Shown here piece by piece: positions 1 through 7,390 of a DNA stretch of 64,000 nt (within the stretch, counting starts at the first letter, position 1; each line of letters starts with the position of its first letter). The notes beneath the pieces were generated by a model. It was not told where the DNA came from, ran no database searches, and saw nothing but the letters and a program-made list of their open reading frames with translations. The position numbers and the translations under genes were made by a program. Source of the stretch: Lachnospiraceae bacterium. GTDB lineage: Bacteria; Bacillota; Clostridia; Lachnospirales; Lachnospiraceae. The DNA is taken from positions 1 to 64,000 of the forward strand of contig JAFQVJ010000007.1 of the NCBI GenBank assembly GCA_017408025.1. The letters run 5' to 3'.

Positions 1-1
1 A

Positions 2-358
2 AAAGGTCCTGATGGCAACAACCACGGAATGTTCCAGAAACGTTGGGCTGACCATGATTATCATGAAGAGGGTGGAGAATCCATTGCTATGGTTCAAAAT
101 CGTAACATAGAGGCGCTGAACGAGATTTTATCAGATAATACGGGTAAAGATATTGTTGTAGGAACCCATGGTACTGCCCTTAGTACTATATTGAATTTTT
201 ATGATAACAGTTTTGGATGTGAAGATTTTCTAAGAATTATCGACTGGATGCCGTATATTATTGAATTAGATTTTGAAGGTGATAAGTTGGTTAGCAAACA
301 GGAACATTGTCATGTGGAGAAGGAATTTAAGGGCAAGCAGAGTGCGGATAAGAAGTAA
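2..358 (+). CDS. Histidine phosphatase family protein, 3' part
   Basis: The reading frame is open from base 2, so the gene begins before the window; the first ATG inside (base 29) is probably internal. The visible part carries the second half of the histidine phosphatase (phosphoglycerate mutase-like) fold, with the motif GTHGTALSTIL that supplies the second catalytic His. The RHG phosphate-binding motif expected near the N-terminus would lie outside the window. These enzymes remove phosphate from small metabolites or proteins in the cytoplasm; the substrate cannot be read from this piece. The next gene starts 30 bases downstream on the same strand and may share its transcript. Confidence 0.75.
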   Translation, partial: KGPDGNNHGMFQKRWADHDYHEEGGESIAMVQNRNIEALNEILSDNTGKDIVVGTHGTALSTILNFYDNSFGCEDFLRIIDWMPYIIELDFEGDKLVSKQEHCHVEKEFKGKQSADKK

Positions 359-388
359 TACTGTTTTATCGATGGAAGGATTGTAGTT

Positions 389-1450
389 ATGCAATATGCA
401 AGAAAATTAAGAAAAGGTGACAAGGTAGCGATTGTAAGTTTATCAAGTGGAATGCTCGGTGAAGAATTTTGCAGTCATAATATTGAGATTGGAGTAAAGA
501 GATTAAAAGAATATGGTTTGGAACCGGTATTTATGCCTAATGCTTTGAAAGGTATTGAATATTTGCAGGCTCATCCAGAAGCAAGGGCGAAAGACTTAAA
601 AGATGCATTTTTGGATAATTCTATTGCAGGGATTTTTTGTGCAATCGGTGGTGATGATACATACAGACTTTTGCCTTATCTGATGGACGATGATGAGTTC
701 ATAAAAGTGGTAGAGAAGCAGCCGAAATTATTTACAGGATTTTCTGATACTACGATTAATCATTTAATGTTTTACAAGCTGGGCTTGTCTACTTATTACG
801 GACCAAACTTTATTTGTGATTTGGGAGAAATTGCAGATGAAATGTTACCATATACGAAAAAGGCATTTGAGGGTTATTTGGAAGGCAATGAATCTGATGA
901 AATTGTATCCAGCGACACTTGGTATGAGGAAAGAGAAGATTTTTCAAGAGAAGCAATGGGAACAGAAAGAAAAGCTCATAAAGAAGAACGTGGTTTTGAA
1001 CTTCTGCAGGGAAGTGAAATTTTTCAAGGTGAATTATTGGGCGGATGCTTAGAAAGTCTTTATGATATATTGACAGGTAGCAGATATGAGGATGAAAAGA
1101 AAGTTTGCGAAAGATATGGTCTGTTTCCAGATAAGGAAGAGTGGATTGGAAAAATTCTGTTTATAGAAACCTGCGAAGAAAAACCGATTCCTGAATTGTT
1201 TGAAAGAGAAGTTTTATTGCTGAAAGAAAAGGGAGTATTCGACGTGGTAAATGGTGTATTGGTTGGAAAACCACAGGATGAAGCTTTTTATCAGGAATAC
1301 AAAGATATTCTTATTAAAATAATAGATAATGAGGAACTTCCGATTGTTTATAATATGAATTTTGGACATGCTACACCGCGGTGTGCATTGCAGTATGGTG
1401 CTGTTGCAAAGGTAGATATGAAGCAGAAAAGGATTTTTGTGAATAAGTAG
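389..1450 (+). CDS. S66 family peptidase (LD-carboxypeptidase / MccF-like)
   Basis: The 353-aa product has the marks of the S66 serine peptidase family, which includes LD-carboxypeptidases of peptidoglycan recycling and the microcin C7 self-immunity protein MccF. Visible motifs are AIGGDDTYRLLP near residue 90, the nucleophile motif FTGFSDTT with Ser at residue 119, the ELLGGCLESL segment in the middle and a His in NFGHATPR near the C-terminus. There is no signal peptide, so it should act in the cytoplasm. Length is normal for the MccF-like branch. Cell-wall recycling or amide detoxification is inferred from family membership only. Confidence 0.85.
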   Translation: MQYARKLRKGDKVAIVSLSSGMLGEEFCSHNIEIGVKRLKEYGLEPVFMPNALKGIEYLQAHPEARAKDLKDAFLDNSIAGIFCAIGGDDTYRLLPYLMDDDEFIKVVEKQPKLFTGFSDTTINHLMFYKLGLSTYYGPNFICDLGEIADEMLPYTKKAFEGYLEGNESDEIVSSDTWYEEREDFSREAMGTERKAHKEERGFELLQGSEIFQGELLGGCLESLYDILTGSRYEDEKKVCERYGLFPDKEEWIGKILFIETCEEKPIPELFEREVLLLKEKGVFDVVNGVLVGKPQDEAFYQEYKDILIKIIDNEELPIVYNMNFGHATPRCALQYGAVAKVDMKQKRIFVNK

Positions 1451-1461
1451 GAGAAAGTGTT

Positions 1462-1958
1462 ATGGCTGCATCATATAACAAATTATGGAAACTGTTAGTA
1501 GATAAAAAGATGGTGATGTTATTGTACTGGAAGATGGGATTAAAATAAAAGCATTATCAACCAAAGGTCATTCACATGGTTCTATGTCATACATATTTAA
1601 TGATGAGGTAGTATTTACAGGTGATGCCATACCAGTAGCAAATGATTTGCCTATTTTCATTGATTATGAGCAAACCATAAAAAGTCTTGATGTATTACAA
1701 AATATTGCAGGAATTCGATACTATTGTCCAGCTTGGGATGATGTATATGATAAGAACAGGCTTGATACAGTAATAACAAATAGCAAAGAAATGCTTGCAC
1801 GGTTAAAGGCAGCAGTATTTCAAGTGGAAAATGAATTTCCCGAAAGCTCAGAATCGAAAAAAATGCAAGAAGTCTACAAAAGAGCAGATATGTTGCACTT
1901 TTCGGGGAACCCGTTAGTTGCCAAAAGTATAGAAGCTTGCCGAAGAGTATGGGAATAA
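1462..1958 (+). pseudogene. Chimeric remnant: HTH regulator start fused to metallo-beta-lactamase-fold tail
   Basis: An ATG at 1462 behind GGAGAAAG opens MAASYNKLWKLLVDKKM, which looks like the beginning of a short Cro/C1-type HTH regulator. It runs into a stop at about 1546. A different frame, open from about 1506, continues through 1958 and encodes the distal half of a metallo-beta-lactamase-fold hydrolase: KGHSHGSMSYIF, then VVFTGDAIP with the metal-binding Asp. The HxHxDH motif of the first half is absent. The two pieces meet near base 1505. I read this as deletion debris rather than a working gene. An ATG at 1584 could still give a 124-aa product, but without the metal site it should be inactive. 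Confidence 0.65.
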
Positions 1959-1960
1959 AA

Positions 1961-2091
1961 AATCTTGCTTGCAAGATTCTCCGCCTACGGCGGGTCGCCT
2001 TAGCGACATCTTCCTATCCGTCGTAGTGCGATCCTTAGCGGAGCGTTTTTTGTTTAATAGGGAAGTTTGAAGAACTTTCCTATTAAATAAA
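1961..2091 (-). repeat. Mosaic hairpin-cassette repeat, copy A
   Basis: On the minus strand this begins with a hairpin built on AGGAAAGTTCTTCAAACTT, then AACGCTCCGCTAAGGAT, followed by short hairpins (GTCGC/GCGAC, CGCCG/CGGCG, ATCTTGC/GCAAGAT). The head matches the head of the element at 59826-60034, while the later hairpins differ. It sits directly after the broken gene at 1462-1958. Confidence 0.6.
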
Positions 2092-2113
2092 AAGAAAACC
2101 GAACAATTTTTAA

Positions 2114-2224
2114 CCAGTTGCTATTATTGCATTGGGATATGCTGATACGGTAAAGGCTTCCCCTGAAAGACATTCAAGGGATAGAAAAGTGGTTGAGGAT
2201 TTTGTATATTATGAAACATTTTAA
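2114..2224 (+). pseudogene. C-terminal fragment of a nitroreductase-family gene
   Basis: One frame reads PVAIIALGYADTVKASPE and continues to a TAA at 2222-2224, about 36 codons in all. The PVAIIALGY pattern is typical of the last strand of nitroreductase-family flavoproteins. A stop codon directly precedes the fragment and no start or ribosome site serves it. The rest of 2225-2447 is AT-rich with an A-run near 2268; I see no further gene there. Confidence 0.5.
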
Positions 2225-2447
2225 ACCAGTAATAAGACATCCAATAAAATAGTAAGATGAAATTTAAAAAAAAAAAAATCTATATAAACATAGTAAATTT
2301 TTTATATTCCATACCAATATGTTTTGATGTAAAATTATTCCAATGCTATTTCGCCAGACTTGTTTAAATCAAGATAATGGATAAGAAATATTTCTTGAAA
2401 AATCAGTGTGGAGAATTTTTTTTACACGGGAAAGGGATATAGAGAAG

Positions 2448-4802
2448 ATGAAACAAAAGAAAAAGCAAACAAAGAAACACTTAAAAGTGAAAGCCTGTCT
2501 ATTTGCAGTAGTATTCATGATTGCACAGCTGGCAAACTTTCCAGCTCTGCGTCAAACTACTGTATTAGCTGATGAGGGGCAAGCTACTTCAAGAGCTAAC
2601 ACGGTTACCAATATTCAAGACGGAGTTACGCTTCACTGTTGGAACTGGTCTTATAAGAATATTGAGGCAAATATGCAGCTTATTGCGGGGCAGGGCTTTA
2701 CTGCTATTCAGACATCACCAATTCAGCAACCTAAGGAGTCTACAAAGAACAAACCATTTGGCAACTGGTGGGTATTATATCAGCCAATGGGATTCCATAT
2801 TGATAATACAGGTAATAGTGCATTAGGAACGAAAGCGGAATTTGTGAGTATGTGTAATACTGCACATAAGTATGGAATCAAGGTTATAGTCGACGTTGTT
2901 GCTAATCATCTTGGCAATGCAAAAGGAAATGATTTTTCAAGTGCAATTATAGACGATATCAAATCTGATCCATCGTGCTGGCATGATTATAGCAAGAATA
3001 TTAGTGATTATTCAAAGCGGTATGATGTAACTCAGTACTGCATTAGTGGATTACCTGATTTGAATACAGCAAATGATAAAGTCCAAAATTACGTATTATC
3101 ATTCTTGAAGGAGTGTATAGATGCTGGAGCAGATGGTTTCCGTTTTGATACGGCTAAGCATATTGAAACACCAGATGATACAGCATATGGCTGCGCTAGT
3201 GATTTTTGGCCTACTGTTATAAATGGTGCCAAATCTTATGCAAAGAGCACAAGAGGCATCGACTTGTATTGCTATGGCGAAATTTTGGATTCACCGGGAG
3301 GTTCACTATCAATTAGTTCATACACTAAGTATATGAGTGTTACAGATAATTCATGGGGTGATACGCTTAGAAGTAACGTGAGTAAGGGAAATGCATCAGG
3401 CTATTCATATATGTACCATAAGGATGCTTCGGCAGGACAGCTTGTCTTGTGGGCGGAATCTCATGATACATATGGAAATAATGACGGAGCATCACATAAT
3501 ACAAGTGTTCAGGTAATTAATAAGACATGGGCACTTGCTGCTTCAAGAAAAGATGCAATGGGACTTTATCTGGCACGTCCTGGCAGTATGTCCTCAACAT
3601 TAGGTTCAGCATCAATTACAGGCTGGTCATACGATGAAGTCAGGGCAGTAAATAATTTTCACAATGCATATATAGGTCAGTCAGAATATCTTGCCAACGA
3701 GAATGGTATTGCATATTGCGAGAGAGGAACATCTGGAGTAGTGTTGGTGAATTGCTCTGGGACATCAGCTAGTGTAAATGTGACTGCTCATAATATAAAG
3801 GATGGGACGTATGTAGATCAGATTACAGGTTCAACGTTCACTGTATCGGGTGGAAAAATTAAAGGAACTATAGGAAGTACTGGTGTGGCAGTGGTATACG
3901 GTTCAGGTAAAACTGATGCTGGTTCTTCGCAGACAGGAAGTAATATTGCATACATTGACCTTCCTTCAGGCTGGGGTAGCAAAGTATATTGTTATGTATA
4001 TGATGGAATAACAGAAGAGACTAATAACGGACAGTGGCCTGGGGTTCAGATGACACATGTAGCTGGCAACATATATAAATATCAGGTGCCGTCAGATATT
4101 CAGTCACCTCTCGTAATATTCTACAGCAGTGACAAGTATCGATATCCAGCTGATATGGAGCCGGGACTTAGCTTAAGAGGAAGTATGATATATCAAGGTG
4201 GCGAGTGGAAGAACTACAAAGAAGCATCATATGGAACTGTTATTGTAAAATATCAGGATAAGAATGGAAATGCCATCGCTGATTCCATTACAATGAGTGG
4301 CGAGACAGGAACAAGCTACTCTATTTCAGATAAGAACATTACGGGATACACATTTTCACAGGTAGTAGGTTCTACATCAGGCAAGTATACAGATGGAACT
4401 ATTACAGTTACATATGTCTATAGCAAAAATAGTGGAACAAGTAGCTCTGGTGATACAAAAGAAACAACAACACAGAAGGAAAATACTGAAGAAAGCAATA
4501 GCACCACGGCCGGAAGTGGGGATACTACAGAAATGTCAACAGACAGCAACGCTGATATTGAAAATCAGAGCACATCATCAGGTGAGGACGAAGAGTCTGG
4601 TTCCGATGTAGGGGTTACTGATGATGAAAATAAAGATGAAAGCCTGACATCTGGTAAATCAGACAAAGATGGTAGCAAAGATAAGGATGACGAGGGTGGA
4701 TTCCCTTGGGTAGTTATTATATTGCCAATAATAGTAGCGGGTTCTGGAGCAGGAGCTTTTGCATGGATGAAGTATAAGAAGAAGAGCGATTTGAATGAAT
4801 AA
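2448..4802 (+). CDS. Secreted, membrane-anchored alpha-amylase (GH13) with CBM26 and MucBP-type domains
   Basis: This enzyme hydrolyses alpha-1,4 bonds of starch outside the cell. I chose ATG 2448 over the upstream GTG at 2406 because it places a Lys-rich signal peptide at the N-terminus, with cleavage likely after VLA near residue 41. The GH13 barrel spans about residues 50-440 and shows all four conserved regions: DVVANH, the nucleophile Asp of GFRFDTAKH (about 234), the acid/base Glu of CYGEIL (about 278) and the Asp of ESHDTYG (about 340). A CBM26-like starch-binding module follows near 500-590, a MucBP-like beta domain near 593-660, an acidic Ser/Thr-rich spacer, and a single C-terminal membrane helix near 753-775 with a KYKKK tail. 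There is no LPXTG sorting motif, so anchoring is by the helix. It faces a second amylase gene across a palindrome. Confidence 0.92.
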   Translation: MKQKKKQTKKHLKVKACLFAVVFMIAQLANFPALRQTTVLADEGQATSRANTVTNIQDGVTLHCWNWSYKNIEANMQLIAGQGFTAIQTSPIQQPKESTKNKPFGNWWVLYQPMGFHIDNTGNSALGTKAEFVSMCNTAHKYGIKVIVDVVANHLGNAKGNDFSSAIIDDIKSDPSCWHDYSKNISDYSKRYDVTQYCISGLPDLNTANDKVQNYVLSFLKECIDAGADGFRFDTAKHIETPDDTAYGCASDFWPTVINGAKSYAKSTRGIDLYCYGEILDSPGGSLSISSYTKYMSVTDNSWGDTLRSNVSKGNASGYSYMYHKDASAGQLVLWAESHDTYGNNDGASHNTSVQVINKTWALAASRKDAMGLYLARPGSMSSTLGSASITGWSYDEVRAVNNFHNAYIGQSEYLANENGIAYCERGTSGVVLVNCSGTSASVNVTAHNIKDGTYVDQITGSTFTVSGGKIKGTIGSTGVAVVYGSGKTDAGSSQTGSNIAYIDLPSGWGSKVYCYVYDGITEETNNGQWPGVQMTHVAGNIYKYQVPSDIQSPLVIFYSSDKYRYPADMEPGLSLRGSMIYQGGEWKNYKEASYGTVIVKYQDKNGNAIADSITMSGETGTSYSISDKNITGYTFSQVVGSTSGKYTDGTITVTYVYSKNSGTSSSGDTKETTTQKENTEESNSTTAGSGDTTEMSTDSNADIENQSTSSGEDEESGSDVGVTDDENKDESLTSGKSDKDGSKDKDDEGGFPWVVIILPIIVAGSGAGAFAWMKYKKKSDLNE

Positions 4803-4810
4803 AAAGCAAA

Positions 4811-5111
4811 GAAGCTGTTGCACAATTATAATATAATTCACACTATAGGAAGATTGTATATTCTCGTCATCACAGGCGACTGCAATCTTCCTTTTCTATG
4901 CCCGTCAATACTTTTATTACCCTCTACACCGATTATCTGTATATATTTTAAACACGAAACCTCTCAATGCGTGTTTAAAATATATACAGACAATTCGGTG
5001 TATGAGGGTAGCTATAGCTTTCAGCGGTCATAAAAAAGGAAGATTAGCAGTCGATGTCGACTAAAAACTAATCTTCCTATAGTGTAAATTATATAATTGT
5101 GTAACTGCTTC
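4811..5111. repeat. 300-bp nested palindrome with three inner hairpins between convergent amylase genes
   Basis: The outer arms, 4811-4856 and 5068-5111, are imperfect inverted repeats about 45 bases long (GAAGCTGTTGCACAATTAT against GAAGCAGTTACACAATTAT, and CACTATAGGAAGATT on both). Inside lie three hairpins: GGAAGATTG/CAATCTTCC on the left, a long central one with arms at about 4920-4956 and 4971-5008, and GGAAGATTA/TAATCTTCC on the right. It fills nearly the whole gap and can act as a terminator for both genes. It resembles a MITE-like element, but I see no clear target duplication. Confidence 0.75.
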
Positions 5112-5123
5112 TACATGAAAGCT

Positions 5124-7109
5124 TTATTCAACATCGGACCAGCTCTCGATTACATCCTCTGATACGTAATTGTCCTCATAGAAAGTATACTCTCTATTCT
5201 CCTTTTGGAGAGGTCCTACAAGGTCCACATGGCTTGCGTTCTGCTCTCTGGCATCCCAATTACCACGGTTATATTTGTATTCAATACTTGACAGTTCAAG
5301 TCCTGTCATAGTGTATTCGTATGTGCAGTCGTCAACCTTTGTCATTACGCAGGCTTCGTCAGCTACAGTCCAGTTGTTAAATGTACCGATGATGTAGATA
5401 GGCTCATCTGGTGTATTTTCAGGTACAGTGAGTCGGAATGTAACAGTATATGTTTGTGGCTCTTCCTGTGCAAAATCGCTATCATTGATAGGATTTGCAT
5501 CTGAATCATATTTTAAGATTAATGAAGAGTAAGCTTTCAGCTCGTAAGAGCCTGCTGCCACATCCGCATCATTGTAAAGGTCTTTTCCATCTACATTTAA
5601 AGTTATAGATTTGTCAGTGTCTCTCAGGTTATGAATTACAAGATACTGATTTGTATCATCAGAAACCTTGTATGCGTAAAGACCACCGCCACCCATGCCT
5701 AGAGTCTCGTAGGTTCCGTTATAGAAAGTAGGATTCTCATTGCGGATTGCGATAAGCTTCTTGTAATGATTAAGAATACTATCAGAAGCAGCCTTTTCTT
5801 CCTCAACAGAAACACCATCGTCAGGCTGTACATATGTAAGTACAGGATTAAAGAAGATGTCAGTCATCTCAGTCATATATTGACCATCAGCACTCTTGTA
5901 CCAGTCGAAAGGTTCACGTCTGTTATCATCAGGCTTCTGTCCCATCTGACCGATTTCCTCACCATAGTAGATAAATGGTGAACCAGCCAGTGTAAACTGG
6001 ATGCTGGCTGCCAGCTTAGCTTTATCGACAGAATTTAGTCTTGTGACAACTCTGTCCATGTCATGATTTCCAATCATAACGGAGTCAACCATAATTGCAT
6101 TTACATCAGTAGAATCAACCTTCATCTCATAACGCTCACGCATCTTGTTCATATCTGCAACAATGTCAATATACTGACCTTTAGCCATGCTGACAATCTC
6201 GTCGGCAGCAATGAAGTTGAATGAAGAAGGCATAGCTTCGTAATATCTTCCTACCTCTGCATATTCAGTTGTCCAGTTTTCACCTACGATAAAAGCGTCC
6301 TGTTTAATATCTGAAACGAATGTTGTAAACTCGGTCCACCAGCTGAGTGTAACCTTTAAGTCTGCATCAATCTCCTTGGAACCATCCAGGCGGAAACCAT
6401 CAACGCCATGCTCCAGCCAGAACTTTGCCACATTCTTAATCTCATCTCTTACAGCCTGATTGTTATAGTTAAGGTCTGGCATAATAGTATCATAATGAGC
6501 AAAGTAGTATAAACCAGTAGCGCTGTCCTGTCTCCAGTAAGAATAGTTGGCATCATCCTCTGCAACAGGAATAGTCTCTTCTATAGAGTAGAACTCTCTG
6601 TACTTGCTGTCTGGGTCGGATAATGCAGTCGTGAACCATTCGTTTGAGCTTGATGTATGATTTACAACAAAGTCTATAATGATCTTAATATCCTTTTCGT
6701 GACACGCTTTGACAAGCTCGTCAAAGTCCTCGATTGTTCCGTAATCGGGATTTGGAGTGTAGTAATCAACTACATCATAGCCATGATATGTGGTTGATTC
6801 CATCATTGGCATAAGCCAAATAGCACCGATACCTAAATCTTTAAGGTAATCAAGGTTTTCTGTAATGCCCTTAAAATCGCCAATGCCATCATCGTTACTA
6901 TCGGCAAAGCTTCTTACAAAAATTTCATAAAAAACAGTTGTCTCAGCCCATTCAGGGTTGATGCCAATGACTGTTTCCTCTCCTTGTCCGTCATTATTGT
7001 TGTCCTTGTCTTTGTCGCTATCTCCGTCAGAGCAGGCTGACAATCCTAACACCAAGGACAGAACAAGAAGAAGAGATAAAAATCTTCTTTTCATTTTCCA
7101 TTGTTTCAT
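5124..7109 (-). CDS. Lipoprotein alpha-amylase / maltogenic enzyme (GH13) with C-terminal starch-binding module
   Basis: The 661-aa product starts with a lipoprotein signal whose lipobox is LSAC, Cys at residue 26, followed by an Asp/Asn-rich linker, so it should be tethered to the outer face of the membrane. The start at 7109 has AAAGGAG at good distance. The GH13 catalytic domain runs from about residue 55 to 450 and shows DFVVNHTS, GFRLDGSKEI with the nucleophile Asp, FIVGENW with the acid/base Glu, and IGNHDMDRV. The last 110 residues, with IGTFNNWT and KYNRGNWD, look like a CBM20 starch-binding domain. It probably degrades starch or maltodextrins close to the cell, complementing the membrane-anchored amylase it converges with. 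Exact product specificity cannot be told. Confidence 0.92.
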   Translation of the reverse strand: MKQWKMKRRFLSLLLVLSLVLGLSACSDGDSDKDKDNNNDGQGEETVIGINPEWAETTVFYEIFVRSFADSNDDGIGDFKGITENLDYLKDLGIGAIWLMPMMESTTYHGYDVVDYYTPNPDYGTIEDFDELVKACHEKDIKIIIDFVVNHTSSSNEWFTTALSDPDSKYREFYSIEETIPVAEDDANYSYWRQDSATGLYYFAHYDTIMPDLNYNNQAVRDEIKNVAKFWLEHGVDGFRLDGSKEIDADLKVTLSWWTEFTTFVSDIKQDAFIVGENWTTEYAEVGRYYEAMPSSFNFIAADEIVSMAKGQYIDIVADMNKMRERYEMKVDSTDVNAIMVDSVMIGNHDMDRVVTRLNSVDKAKLAASIQFTLAGSPFIYYGEEIGQMGQKPDDNRREPFDWYKSADGQYMTEMTDIFFNPVLTYVQPDDGVSVEEEKAASDSILNHYKKLIAIRNENPTFYNGTYETLGMGGGGLYAYKVSDDTNQYLVIHNLRDTDKSITLNVDGKDLYNDADVAAGSYELKAYSSLILKYDSDANPINDSDFAQEEPQTYTVTFRLTVPENTPDEPIYIIGTFNNWTVADEACVMTKVDDCTYEYTMTGLELSSIEYKYNRGNWDAREQNASHVDLVGPLQKENREYTFYEDNYVSEDVIESWSDVE

Positions 7110-7182
7110 AGAAAAAATCTCCTTTCAATATTCTGTTAGAAAACATAGATACATAAAATATTTCCACGATTCAAACAAGTAC

Positions 7183-7212
7183 ATTTTATCATATTATGAG
7201 GAGTGGTGTCAA
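7183..7212 (-). promoter_or_regulatory. Promoter of the lipoprotein amylase
   Basis: On the minus strand TTGACA (7207-7212) and TAAAAT (7183-7188) are separated by 18 bases, about 75 bases ahead of the amylase start at 7109. Confidence 0.6.
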
Positions 7213-7270
7213 TGATGTAACAGTTCCATTTGGTCCATGAAAATTAAAGGAAAATTAAGTCATCATTTAT

Positions 7271-7311
7271 AATTATTGATAATTGTTGATAATTGTTGAA
7301 AAGTTTAACAA
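7271..7311 (+). promoter_or_regulatory. Decamer direct repeats and palindrome between divergent starch genes
   Basis: Three near-identical 10-base units follow one another at 7271-7300 (AATTATTGAT, AATTGTTGAT, AATTGTTGAA), so the same face of the helix is repeated. The last unit overlaps a pseudo-palindrome at 7293-7311 made of TTGTTGAA, AAG, TTTAACAA. This is a candidate operator for a sugar-responsive regulator controlling the GH31 gene, the amylase, or both. The regulator is not identifiable here. Confidence 0.4.
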
Positions 7312-7390
7312 CAGTATTGTATTTACAGATAGCTTTATGCTATAACTAAGCTAGAGAATTATATTGTTAATTACAATATGGAGGTGCGAC

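Noticed and set aside
2268..2300. A-rich tract as possible phased bends or slippage site
   Set aside because: It is a single A run in AT-rich DNA with no repetition or gene effect visible.
4818..5033. Plus-strand frame of 71 codons inside the nested palindrome
   Set aside because: The stretch is explained by inverted repeats; no ribosome site and no protein-like composition.
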